Part shown: positions 15,197-22,733 of the stretch, one piece after another
Numbering within the stretch: the first letter of the stretch is position 1
Layout: each line of letters starts with the position of its first letter
NCBI GenBank assembly: GCA_020633125.1
Contig: JACKEH010000049.1
Location: 1 to 34,972 of the forward strand
DNA: 34,972 nt
Source: Sandaracinus sp.
GTDB taxonomy: Bacteria; Myxococcota_A; Polyangia; Polyangiales; Houyiibacteriaceae
Direction of reading: 5' to 3'
Translations under genes and position numbers: made by a program
Notes under the pieces: generated by a model
Told to the model about the DNA's origin: nothing
Databases searched by the model: none
The model's input: the letters and a program-made list of their open reading frames with translations, nothing else

Positions 15197-16744
15197 TCAG
15201 CTCAACACGCGGTCGAGCAAAGCGCGGTCGCCCTGCACCGCCGTGCGCTGCTGGTAGAACGAAAGGCCGCGAGCACCACCGAGCTCTTCGCCGCCTCCCG
15301 CGCGGCCGGGACCGCCATGAACGCAGGAAGGAAGCACGAGGCCTGGCGAGATGCCTTGGTCAGCGACCTTCTCGCTGCCCACGAGGACGCGGCCGGACCA
15401 CGGCGCGACGCCGAGGATGAGCGTGCGAAGCGCGTCGCGATCGTCGGAGTAGAGGCTGCAGACGAGACCGCCCTCCCCTCGCGCGACGAGCGCGGCGGCT
15501 TCGGTGACGTCGCCGTAGGGCATGACCGTGCTGATGGGGCCGAAGACCTCTCGCTCGTGGACGAGCGCGACGTCGTGGGGGGCATCGACGCGAAGAAGCG
15601 TGGGCGGAACGAAGTAGCCGCGGCCTTCCGGCACCCCGACGGGCGCCGCTTCGGCGCGGTAGACGACACGAGCGCCTGCAGCGATCAGCGCCTCGAGGCC
15701 TTCCTTCACGTCGCGGTGCTGTTGCGCGCTGGCGACCGGGCCCATGCGCACGTCGTCGCGTCCGGGGTGTCCGAGCGCGATCTGGCCGAGGCCTTCGGAG
15801 AGCGCCTCGATCACCGCGTCGATGCGGTCGGCCGGGACGAAGATGCGGCGCGTCGCCGTGCACTTCTGGCCGGTCTTCTGCGTGATCTCGCGAACCGCGT
15901 CGCGCACGAAGACCTGCCAGGTGTCGGAGCCGGGCTCGACGTCGGGACCGAGGACGACCGCGTTGAGGCTGTCGGCTTCGACGTTGACCCGCACCGAGCG
16001 TGCGGTGACGGGCTGCAGCGCGCGCATCCACGCCCCCGTGTCGCCGCTCCCGGTGAAGGCGAGGCAATCCTGTGGGCCGAGGTGATCGAGGAGATCCCCC
16101 GCGCCGCCGCAGACGAGCTGAAGCACGCCGTCCGGGAGGACCTCGGCGTCGACGAGCGTCTCGACGAGGCGGTAGGCCGTGAGCGCCGTCGAGGTGGCCG
16201 GCTTGGTCACGACGGGCACGCCGGCGAGGATCGCGACCGCGGCCTTTTCGGCCAGGCCCCACGCCGGGAAGTTGAACGCGTTGACGTGCACCGCGACGCC
16301 GAGCCGCGGCGTGGTCAGGTGGTGGCCCCAGAAACGCTTGCTGCGCGTGAGCTGCTCGCCTTCGCCTTCGAGCGCGAAGTGGCGGTCGCCGAGCTGCTCG
16401 CCGAGGCGCGCGTAGTAGGCGAGCGTGCCGATGGCTCCGTCGACGTCGAACTTCGCGTCCGAGCGGGTGGTGCCAGCGTTGAGCACCGAAGCGTCGATGA
16501 GGGGCTCGCGCGCGGCCTGGAGCACGTCTGTCATGGCCTTGAGCAGCTTCCCGCGCTCGGCGTAGCTCATGGCGCGCAGCGCGGGTCCGCCGACCTCTCG
16601 CGCGTAGGTGAGCGCACCGGCGAAATCGAGACCTTTGGTGCTGGTGGTCGCGACGGCCTCTTCCGTGGCCGGGTCCACGAGGGTCTGGCCCTCGCCCTCG
16701 CCATCACACCACTGTCCGCCGAGGAAACTGCGCAGTCGAATCAT
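15197..16744 (-). CDS. Aldehyde dehydrogenase, PaaZ-ALDH/BoxD type
   Basis: The 515-residue protein has the ALDH fold: VNAFNFPAWGLAEK (154-167), KPAT (Lys181), FTGSGDTGAWM, general base Glu256 in NVEADSLNA and catalytic Cys295 in GQKCTATRR. The Rossmann and C-terminal features are those of the PaaZ N-terminal domain family. PaaZ itself carries an extra enoyl-CoA hydratase domain that is absent here; the stand-alone length matches 3,4-dehydroadipyl-CoA semialdehyde dehydrogenase (BoxD) of the benzoyl-CoA epoxidation pathway. No box or paa genes lie nearby, so the substrate is uncertain. The preceding gene is separated by a repeat and a terminator, implying its own promoter. Confidence 0.88.
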   Translation of the reverse strand: MIRLRSFLGGQWCDGEGEGQTLVDPATEEAVATTSTKGLDFAGALTYAREVGGPALRAMSYAERGKLLKAMTDVLQAAREPLIDASVLNAGTTRSDAKFDVDGAIGTLAYYARLGEQLGDRHFALEGEGEQLTRSKRFWGHHLTTPRLGVAVHVNAFNFPAWGLAEKAAVAILAGVPVVTKPATSTALTAYRLVETLVDAEVLPDGVLQLVCGGAGDLLDHLGPQDCLAFTGSGDTGAWMRALQPVTARSVRVNVEADSLNAVVLGPDVEPGSDTWQVFVRDAVREITQKTGQKCTATRRIFVPADRIDAVIEALSEGLGQIALGHPGRDDVRMGPVASAQQHRDVKEGLEALIAAGARVVYRAEAAPVGVPEGRGYFVPPTLLRVDAPHDVALVHEREVFGPISTVMPYGDVTEAAALVARGEGGLVCSLYSDDRDALRTLILGVAPWSGRVLVGSEKVADQGISPGLVLPSCVHGGPGRAGGGEELGGARGLSFYQQRTAVQGDRALLDRVLS

Positions 16745-16836
16745 GGCGCGAACGCTCCGGCGGCGGTGCTCGAACGCCTAGGAGTTTCCTCGCGGCTTCC
16801 CGTTCGGAGGGTCGTTCGCGGGAGCAGGCTTCGAAC

Positions 16837-16875
16837 GCAAAACGGCCTCGAGCCCACAGTCGGGGTCGAGGCCGT
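16837..16875 (-). terminator. Intrinsic terminator downstream of the 17039 gene
   Basis: A 10-bp perfect stem (16842-16851 with 16866-16875) has a 14-base loop and is followed on the minus strand by TTTTGCG. It lies beyond the dispersed multi-hairpin repeat, which would thus be in the 3' UTR of the 17039 gene. It precedes the dehydrogenase start by about 95 bases. Confidence 0.7.
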
Positions 16876-16886
16876 GAGGCGTGGGG

Positions 16887-17042
16887 CTCAGAGCACGAAT
16901 CAGTTCCACGGATTCATGCTCTTCTCTCTTCTCGAGGAAGCGGCACGCTCTCTCCCCCAACCGGCAAAGCCGAATTGGTCCACCACCGAGCACCACGACC
17001 ACTCGCACGGATACGAGCCGTGCAAGTGGTGGGGGCTCTCAG
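16887..17042 (+). repeat. Multi-hairpin dispersed repeat, copy A
   Basis: About 155 bases made of four successive hairpins. The order is a GAGCACGAATC hairpin, a GAGGAAGCG/CGCTCTCTC stem, a CCGGCAAAGCCG stem and an outer CCACCACC/GGTGGTGGG arm around a GCACGG-type stem. Similar order and sequence recur at 26034-26197 and, inverted, at 21313-21460. It ends on the stop codon of the 17039 gene. Confidence 0.85.
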
Positions 17043-17635
17043 GCGCCGAGCAGGGTCTTGGCGAACGCGGCCCAACGGCGGGCGACGTCCGCGTCGTGAG
17101 TGGCGCGCTCGGCCATCAGCTCGTGGTGGTGACGACGCGGCTCCGGGCTGTCGGGATCCGGAAGCTCGAGCCAGATCTTCTGCGCGCGGCGGCGATGGTG
17201 GTTCGCCATCGCGCGGCCGACGATCGCGCACGCCGCGGTGTCCACCGGCGCCATGAAGTCTTCGGGAAGCGCGACGTAGCGCTCCACGACGCGCACGTCG
17301 GCGCCCACGAGGAAGGCATAGCGTCGGACGTCGCCCATCGAATGAACGGGGAGGATTTCTCCTCGGTCGAGGTCGACGTTGAAGCGGCGGGCGTCGAGGA
17401 CGACCTCTCGCTGAAGCACGTCGTCGGGAAGGTCGAGCACGACCTCGCGGACCGGCTCTTCGATTCGGAACCGGTCGCGACCACGAACCCGCCCGGCCAT
17501 GGAAGCCAGGGTCGAGACCGCGGAGCGCCAACGGAACTTGTCCGGCTCGCGGTCACGCACGAGGCGCACGGCGTCCTTCGACTCGCCCTTGCGGTGGTAG
17601 TGAGCGACGGCGTCGGTGATTCGGGCTCCGTTCAT
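17039..17635 (-). CDS. Conserved-looking protein of unknown function
   Basis: The 198-residue soluble protein starts at MNGARITDAVAHYHRKG. It is rich in Arg, Asp and Val, with no signal peptide or membrane helix. It has an internal beta-rich segment (RFRIEEPVREVVLDLPDDVL ...) and a His/Arg-rich helix near the C terminus (MANHHRRRAQKIW, PRRHHHELMAE). No family is recognised. It is divergent from the phosphomutase gene with an 88-base gap. The open frame extends further upstream to 18196, but that part overlaps the phosphomutase antisense and is not real. Confidence 0.65.
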   Translation of the reverse strand: MNGARITDAVAHYHRKGESKDAVRLVRDREPDKFRWRSAVSTLASMAGRVRGRDRFRIEEPVREVVLDLPDDVLQREVVLDARRFNVDLDRGEILPVHSMGDVRRYAFLVGADVRVVERYVALPEDFMAPVDTAACAIVGRAMANHHRRRAQKIWLELPDPDSPEPRRHHHELMAERATHDADVARRWAAFAKTLLGA

Positions 17636-17723
17636 CGGTTCCTCCCCGAAGGGCCTTCGCATGCGGCCACGCGGAGGGTCAAAAAAGCGGCGGGCCCTCG
17701 ACCGCGAGGTATGCTCGCCGGCC

Positions 17724-19469
17724 GTGACGTTGGACCCCGAGCTCATGCGCCGAGTCGAGACTTGGCGAGACGAAGACCCCGACCCCGCGACACGCGCCGA
17801 GCTCGACGCGTTGCTGGCGGAAGGCGACGAAGCCGGTCTGCGCGACCGCTTCTCGGGCATGCTCGAGTTCGGGACCGCCGGCCTTCGTGGGCTTCTGGGC
17901 GCGGGGCCGAACCGCATGAACCGCGCGGTGGTGCTCCGTGCGACAGCGGGGCTCGCGCGGCACCTCAAGGCGTCGGTGGAGCACGCCAACACGCGAGGGG
18001 TCGTCGTCGGCTTCGACGGTCGACGCATGAGCCGCGAGCTCGCGCGTGACGTCGCGGAGGTGCTGGCGGGCCATGGCGTGGTCGCGCACGTCTTCGAAGA
18101 CTTCGCGCCGACGCCGCTCGTCGGGTTCGCGGTGCGGCATCTCGGTGCGGCGGGCGGCGTGGTGATCACGGCGAGCCACAACCCGCCCGAGTACAACGGC
18201 TACAAGGTCTATTGGGCGAACGGCGCGCAGATCGTGCCGCCGCACGACGCGGGCATCGCGGCACAGATCGCCGCGATCGAGACGCTCACGTCGATCGAGC
18301 GGTTGCCGTACGGCGACGCGAAGACACGCGAGCTCGTGCGGGTGTGTCCACCGGAGGTCACGGAGGCCTACCTCGCGCTCGTGAAGGGCTGCGCCGTGCA
18401 CCCGGAGGTGCCGCGCACGACGAAGATTGCCTACACGGCGATGCACGGCGTGGGCAGCCCCTTCGTGCGGCGTGGGCTCGCGGAGCAAGGCTTCGAGCAC
18501 GTGGTCGAGGTGGCCGCTCAGGCGAAGCCCGACGGCAACTTCCCGACGGTCGCGTTCCCGAACCCCGAAGAGAAGGGCGCGATGGATCTCGTGCTCGCGC
18601 TCGCGGAGGAGAACGGTTCGGACCTGGTCCTCGCGAACGATCCGGACGCGGATCGGCTCGCCGTCGCGGTGCGCCACGAAGGTCGCTACGTGACGCTGAC
18701 GGGCAACGAGATCGGCTGCCTCTTCGCGCACTACCTCTTGGAGCAGGGGCCCGCGGCGCCCAATCGTCTCGTGGTCGCGAGCGTGGTGAGCTCCCCGATG
18801 GTGATCGCGATCGGGCACTTCCACGGCGCTTGGTCGGAGCTGACGCTGACCGGCCACAAATGGATTCAGAACCGCGGGCTCGAGCTCGAAGCGCGCGAAG
18901 GTGTCCGCTTCGTCTTCGGCTACGAGGAGGCGCTCGGCTACGCGGTGTCTCCGGCGGTGCGCGACAAGGATGGCATCACGGCGGCGATCGTGATGGCGGA
19001 CCTCGCGGCGTGGTGCGGGCATCAGGGGCGCACCGTGGTCGGCGAGCTCGAGCGCATGTGGCGTCTGTACGGGATGTTCCTCAGCGAACAGGTCTCGATC
19101 GTGCGCACGGGCAGCGAAGGCGCGAAGGCGATTCGAGGCGCGATGACCGTGGCGCGCACGAAGGCACCGAACGCGTTCGGCGGCGTCGAGGTCGAAGCCG
19201 TGCAGGACTTCGAGACCGGCGTGCGTCGCGCGAAGGACGGCACCGAGTCGAAGCTCAGCTTCCCGGCCAGCGACGTGGTGGTCTTCGAGCTCGCCGGAGG
19301 GCACCGCGCGATGCTTCGTCCGAGCGGCACCGAGCCGAAGGTGAAGTTCTACTTCGACGTGCGGGTCGACGTGGGCGACGACGAATCGCTCGACGACGCG
19401 CGGGCCCGAGGGCGTGTATTGCTCGACGCCATCGTCGCGGACTTCCGCGAAGCCTTCGAGCCCGCCTGA
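17724..19469 (+). CDS. Phosphoglucomutase/phosphomannomutase (alpha-D-phosphohexomutase family)
   Basis: The protein is 581 residues from a GTG; an ATG at 17745 is an alternative start. No good ribosome-binding site is seen. All four family motifs are present: phosphoserine loop TASHNPPEYNGYK (Ser151), metal loop DPDADR (306-311), sugar-recognition GYEEALG (399-405) and phosphate-binding RPSGTEPK (532-539). It interconverts hexose-1- and hexose-6-phosphates for glycogen, LPS or exopolysaccharide precursors. The length matches the PgcA-type enzymes. It stands as a single gene, ending with a long hairpin. Confidence 0.95.
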   Translation: MTLDPELMRRVETWRDEDPDPATRAELDALLAEGDEAGLRDRFSGMLEFGTAGLRGLLGAGPNRMNRAVVLRATAGLARHLKASVEHANTRGVVVGFDGRRMSRELARDVAEVLAGHGVVAHVFEDFAPTPLVGFAVRHLGAAGGVVITASHNPPEYNGYKVYWANGAQIVPPHDAGIAAQIAAIETLTSIERLPYGDAKTRELVRVCPPEVTEAYLALVKGCAVHPEVPRTTKIAYTAMHGVGSPFVRRGLAEQGFEHVVEVAAQAKPDGNFPTVAFPNPEEKGAMDLVLALAEENGSDLVLANDPDADRLAVAVRHEGRYVTLTGNEIGCLFAHYLLEQGPAAPNRLVVASVVSSPMVIAIGHFHGAWSELTLTGHKWIQNRGLELEAREGVRFVFGYEEALGYAVSPAVRDKDGITAAIVMADLAAWCGHQGRTVVGELERMWRLYGMFLSEQVSIVRTGSEGAKAIRGAMTVARTKAPNAFGGVEVEAVQDFETGVRRAKDGTESKLSFPASDVVVFELAGGHRAMLRPSGTEPKVKFYFDVRVDVGDDESLDDARARGRVLLDAIVADFREAFEPA

Positions 19470-19492
19470 GCGAACGCGGGCGACGACGAGCA

Positions 19493-19526
19493 CGAAGAGC
19501 ACGAATCACTCGATTCGTGCTCTTCG
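19493..19526. terminator. Long hairpin after the phosphomutase gene
   Basis: A perfect 15-bp stem (19493-19507 with 19512-19526) has a 4-base loop. Its CACGAATC core resembles the first hairpin of the multi-hairpin repeat family. It begins 24 bases past the stop. A further stem (19536-19543 with 19558-19565) follows. Confidence 0.7.
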
Positions 19527-19564
19527 CTCCTTCGAGGGACGGCGCCGACCGGCGGGAGCCGTCC

Positions 19565-19589
19565 CGATCACGGATCGTAGCCGTGATCG
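19565..19589 (-). terminator. Hairpin downstream of the 19595 gene
   Basis: A 9-bp perfect stem (19565-19573 with 19581-19589) with a 7-base loop starts 6 bases beyond the stop codon of the minus-strand gene. There is no T-run. Confidence 0.5.
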
Positions 19590-19594
19590 TGTGC

Positions 19595-21130
19595 TCAGTC
19601 GTTGCCGCCGAGCTCGTACGGGTAGTCGATGCTGAGCTCGGGACGCGTGAAGCGCGGGAAGCGCGCCGAGAGCACCACGGTCTCCATGCACGCGGCTTCG
19701 TCGGGGTTCTCGACGCCCTCGACGCTCACGGCCGTGACGTCGCCGGTCTCGCCGGAGATGACCATCACGAAGTTCACGCGACCGGTGAAGTTCGGAGCAC
19801 AACCGACGAGGCCACCACGAAGCGTCGCCATCGCGCCGATGATCGCGCCACGGTCGGGGACCTCCGGAAGCGGCGCGGGCGGCGGCTCGCCGCCGAGGGC
19901 GCGGAGCCCCTCGCGCGCGTCCATGTTGTTGCGGTTGATGCGCATCGCCTGCTGGAGCGCGCCGACCGCGGCGTCACGCTGGTTGTTCTGCGCGTACGCG
20001 CGACCGAGCGCGACGAAGTACGCATCGTTGGTCGTCGCGATCTGCACCGCACGACGGTAGGCCTCGATGGCGCCCGCGAAGTCGCGGAGCAACGCCTTGC
20101 ACATGCCGACGCCGGCCCAGTTCTGCGCTTCGTTCGGCTCCAGCTGCGCCGCCGACTCGTAGGCCGAGAGCGCAGCTTGCGCGTTGCGGAGACGAAGCTG
20201 AGCTTCGGCCTGCTGCCGCAGCGCCTGGGGTGCCGACATCTGCGCGACCTGCGGACCGGTCGGGCCGGTGCGCGGCTGCATCGTCGGCGGCGGCGGGGGG
20301 GGAGGCGGCGGCGGCGCGGCTTCGGCGGGGGGACCGGCCCAACGCACGAACGCTTCGGCGGCGCGTGGCGAGAGCTCGAAGAGCGCCTGTGCCATCGGCG
20401 CGCCGCCCTGGCGTGCGATGCGCTCGCCGATGCAACGCACGAGACCCGGCGTGGGGCCGACGTGCCACGCACGCACCTGCGTCTCGCGGTCACGCGAGCC
20501 ACCGGGACAAGCCTCCATGAGCTGAAGCAACGCGCGGCCGCGCTGGTCGTTCGAGAGCGTGCGAGGCACGCCCATCATGACCGTCTTCACCTTCTCGACG
20601 ATCTCTCGGCCGAGACGACGGTCGACGCGCGCGGAGCGGAGCTCCTGCTCGAGGCCACGGCCGTCGTCGGGCGGAAGGTACGGCAGCGCCGTGGGCTGCA
20701 ACGTGGCAGCCGCGATGAGCGCGTCGCACTCCGCGATCGCGAGGCCGAACTCGTTGGTGCAGAGCAAAGCGCCGTTGCGACGCTGCGGGAAGTAGACGGC
20801 GAGGGTCGCGAGGTCGAGGCCGGTGCGAAGGCGGTGCATGACCTGCGCGAGGCGCGTGTCGTACTCGGGACGCGAGGCACCGGGGCCCGCTTGCGCCCCG
20901 AAGAGCGCGCGGTTCGTCGCCTGCCGAAGGTCGTCGTAGTTTTCACCGCCGCGCTCCGCGTTCGCGCGCATCACGGCGTCGACCTTGCGCACGACGGAAA
21001 CCGCGACGTCGCGGGGCATCTGGCCGTTCTGCATCAGCCGCTGGATGACCGCGGGGTCTTGGGCTCGTGCGGCGAGCGGGAGGGCGAGGAAGAGCGCGAC
21101 GAGGGCGAAGCGAGAGAAAAACGGCGGCAT
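19595..21130 (-). CDS. Secreted TPR protein with AgmX/PglI-type C-terminal domain
   Basis: The 511-residue protein starts at MPPFFSRF with a signal peptide (cleavage near AARAQ, residues 20-24). An unfamiliar helical domain covers about 25-265. It is followed by a poly-proline linker (273-282), TPR repeats (about 301-412) and a C-terminal domain (about 427-507). That last domain (GAIIGAMATLRGGLVGCAPNFTG ... NFVMVISGETGDVTAVSVEG) resembles the TonB-like tail of myxobacterial AgmX/PglI proteins. Such tails occur on gliding and envelope proteins; the precise role is unknown. It has its own promoter and is separated from the FHA operon by a repeat copy. The long open frame upstream of 21130 is not coding. 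Confidence 0.85.
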   Translation of the reverse strand: MPPFFSRFALVALFLALPLAARAQDPAVIQRLMQNGQMPRDVAVSVVRKVDAVMRANAERGGENYDDLRQATNRALFGAQAGPGASRPEYDTRLAQVMHRLRTGLDLATLAVYFPQRRNGALLCTNEFGLAIAECDALIAAATLQPTALPYLPPDDGRGLEQELRSARVDRRLGREIVEKVKTVMMGVPRTLSNDQRGRALLQLMEACPGGSRDRETQVRAWHVGPTPGLVRCIGERIARQGGAPMAQALFELSPRAAEAFVRWAGPPAEAAPPPPPPPPPPTMQPRTGPTGPQVAQMSAPQALRQQAEAQLRLRNAQAALSAYESAAQLEPNEAQNWAGVGMCKALLRDFAGAIEAYRRAVQIATTNDAYFVALGRAYAQNNQRDAAVGALQQAMRINRNNMDAREGLRALGGEPPPAPLPEVPDRGAIIGAMATLRGGLVGCAPNFTGRVNFVMVISGETGDVTAVSVEGVENPDEAACMETVVLSARFPRFTRPELSIDYPYELGGND

Positions 21131-21212
21131 TCGAGAGCTCCGGCGGGATGCGACGCGGGGCGGGCAGGACTGATTCACCGAGGCGGTGCGACGAGCCAAT
21201 CCGGTCGCAGCG

Positions 21213-21240
21213 TCTATCATCCCGAGGCCTCGGAGTCCAA
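21213..21240 (-). promoter_or_regulatory. Candidate promoter of the 19595 gene
   Basis: On the minus strand TTGGAC (21235-21240), a 16-base spacer and GATAGA (21213-21218) lie about 85 bases before the ATG. Confidence 0.4.
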
Positions 21241-21312
21241 GCCGTCGGCCGCGAGGAGACGCACGGAGGAACCGAGCGCAAGCGGGAAAACACGCTCGGA
21301 CGACGTGCTCGG

Positions 21313-21460
21313 AGCAGCCCCCACTTTGCTCGGATTCCATCCGTGCGAGTGCAGGGGTGCTCGGTGGTGGGAGGGGTCCCCGATCCGGCTGGGCGGGTTG
21401 GGGGCGCGCCGCCCCCTCGAAGAAAAACGAAGAGCCAGTGCGATGGACTCGTGCTCTCGG
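21313..21460 (-). repeat. Multi-hairpin dispersed repeat, copy C (inverted)
   Basis: About 148 bases align with the reverse complement of copies A and B through the GTGCGAGTG, GCTCGGTGGTGGG, ATCCGGCT...GGGTTGGGGG, GGGGCG/CGCCCC hairpin and CTCGTGCTCT segments. The terminal end abuts the stop of the 21461 gene. Confidence 0.75.
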
Positions 21461-22711
21461 TCAGAGCGGAAGACCGGCGAGCAACGCGAGCAGCGCGTCC
21501 ACGCCGACGCCGTATCCGCTGGTCGGCGTGACGGCGTGAAGGCCGACCACGCTGCCGCTGGCGTCGAAAAGCGGAGCGCCTTCGGGGGCCGACGCCTCGT
21601 AGTGGAAGATTCGTGCGCCGTCGGCGCGGGTCTCGACCGAGTCGACCTCGATGGCCGCGGTTCGTGCGACGGCCCCCGCGTAGCCGAACGCCAAGAGCGC
21701 GGATCCATCGCCGAGGGTCGCCACGGCTTCGGGGGTCACGAGGGTCGCGAGCGCGGGAACGTCGGCGTCGACTTGGATGAGCCCGACGTCGGGTCCGGGC
21801 TGACCGGGAACGTGGGAAGGATGACGCCAGAGCTGCGCGATGCGGGGCGACGATGCGCCCCGAAGCTCGACGGTCGAGCCCTCCGCACGGCGCTGCTCCA
21901 GCGCGAGCACGCAGGTCGCGCTCGTCGCCAGGATCTGCCGGCGTACGGCGAAGGCGGTGCAGAGCGTGGTCTCGGTCGGGGTGGTGACGACGACGCGGTA
22001 GAGCGCGGCGGCGTTGGCGGCCGTGACGTGGGCGGGGTCGGGCGCGTCGCGGGTCGCGTCACGCAGCACGAGCACCAAGAGCACCAGCAGCGTGATGCCC
22101 AAGAGCCCGGCGAGGGAGACGACGGCGGCCACGAGCAGGCGTGGCGGGCTCGGGGTGGCCGGCGTCGTGCGTTCGGCCTCGCGGGCCCGCGCCACGGCCT
22201 CGTCGATCATCAAGCCGACGGTGCGTTGGCCGTAGAGCTTCGGCGTCCCTGCAGGAGCGGGAGACGGCGTCGGTGGCGGTGTCGAGGGAGCCGGAACCGG
22301 CGCGTGCAACGCGGGCGGCGGCTCGGTCTTGGGCACCGACGACTCGGCGACCGGTGTGGCAGCCACGGTCGCGGCGTTCGGTCGGACGGGAACGGGCTCG
22401 GCGCTTCGCGACTTCAACTCGACGCGAAGTCGCGGGCCGCCGGGTCCACATTCGACCTCGTCCCCGTCGCGCAGCACGTGCCGGTTGATGCGTTGGCCGG
22501 CCACGAAGGTGCCGTTGCGGCTCCCGACGTCGACGAGCACCCACGCGTCGCCTTCGCGGCGAATCTCCGCGTGACGCCCCGACGCATCGAGGTCGGCGTG
22601 GGCGTCGAACACCACGTCCGAGTCGGGCATGCGACCGAGTCGCACGACGGGCTGGTCGAAGTCGTAGCTGCGACCGGTGTGCGCACCGAAGGTCTGAAGG
22701 AGTCGCAGCAC
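21461..22711 (-). CDS. FHA domain - transmembrane - trypsin-fold pseudoprotease
   Basis: The protein has 416 residues. An N-terminal FHA domain (about 1-100) keeps the phosphothreonine-site residues (RLGR at 24-27, GRHAEI at 45-50, GSRNGT at 63-68). A Pro/Ala linker follows, then a transmembrane helix (191-216), then an extracytoplasmic trypsin-like domain (about 235-416). In that domain the histidine position reads LATSATCVL (Thr266 where His is expected) and the serine position reads APEGAPLFD (Glu377 where Ser is expected), while Asp308 in DVGLIQV remains. It should not be a protease; it may be a ligand-binding or sensing domain. It is the third gene of an operon after the PP2C gene (22-base gap). 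Confidence 0.82.
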   Translation of the reverse strand: MLRLLQTFGAHTGRSYDFDQPVVRLGRMPDSDVVFDAHADLDASGRHAEIRREGDAWVLVDVGSRNGTFVAGQRINRHVLRDGDEVECGPGGPRLRVELKSRSAEPVPVRPNAATVAATPVAESSVPKTEPPPALHAPVPAPSTPPPTPSPAPAGTPKLYGQRTVGLMIDEAVARAREAERTTPATPSPPRLLVAAVVSLAGLLGITLLVLLVLVLRDATRDAPDPAHVTAANAAALYRVVVTTPTETTLCTAFAVRRQILATSATCVLALEQRRAEGSTVELRGASSPRIAQLWRHPSHVPGQPGPDVGLIQVDADVPALATLVTPEAVATLGDGSALLAFGYAGAVARTAAIEVDSVETRADGARIFHYEASAPEGAPLFDASGSVVGLHAVTPTSGYGVGVDALLALLAGLPL

Positions 22712-22733
22712 GGTCGAGGGGGCACCCGAGGGT

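Noticed and set aside
14717..18049. 1110-residue plus-strand open frame
   Set aside because: It is antisense to the dehydrogenase and two other minus-strand genes, with no recognisable domain; the minus frames carry clear motifs.
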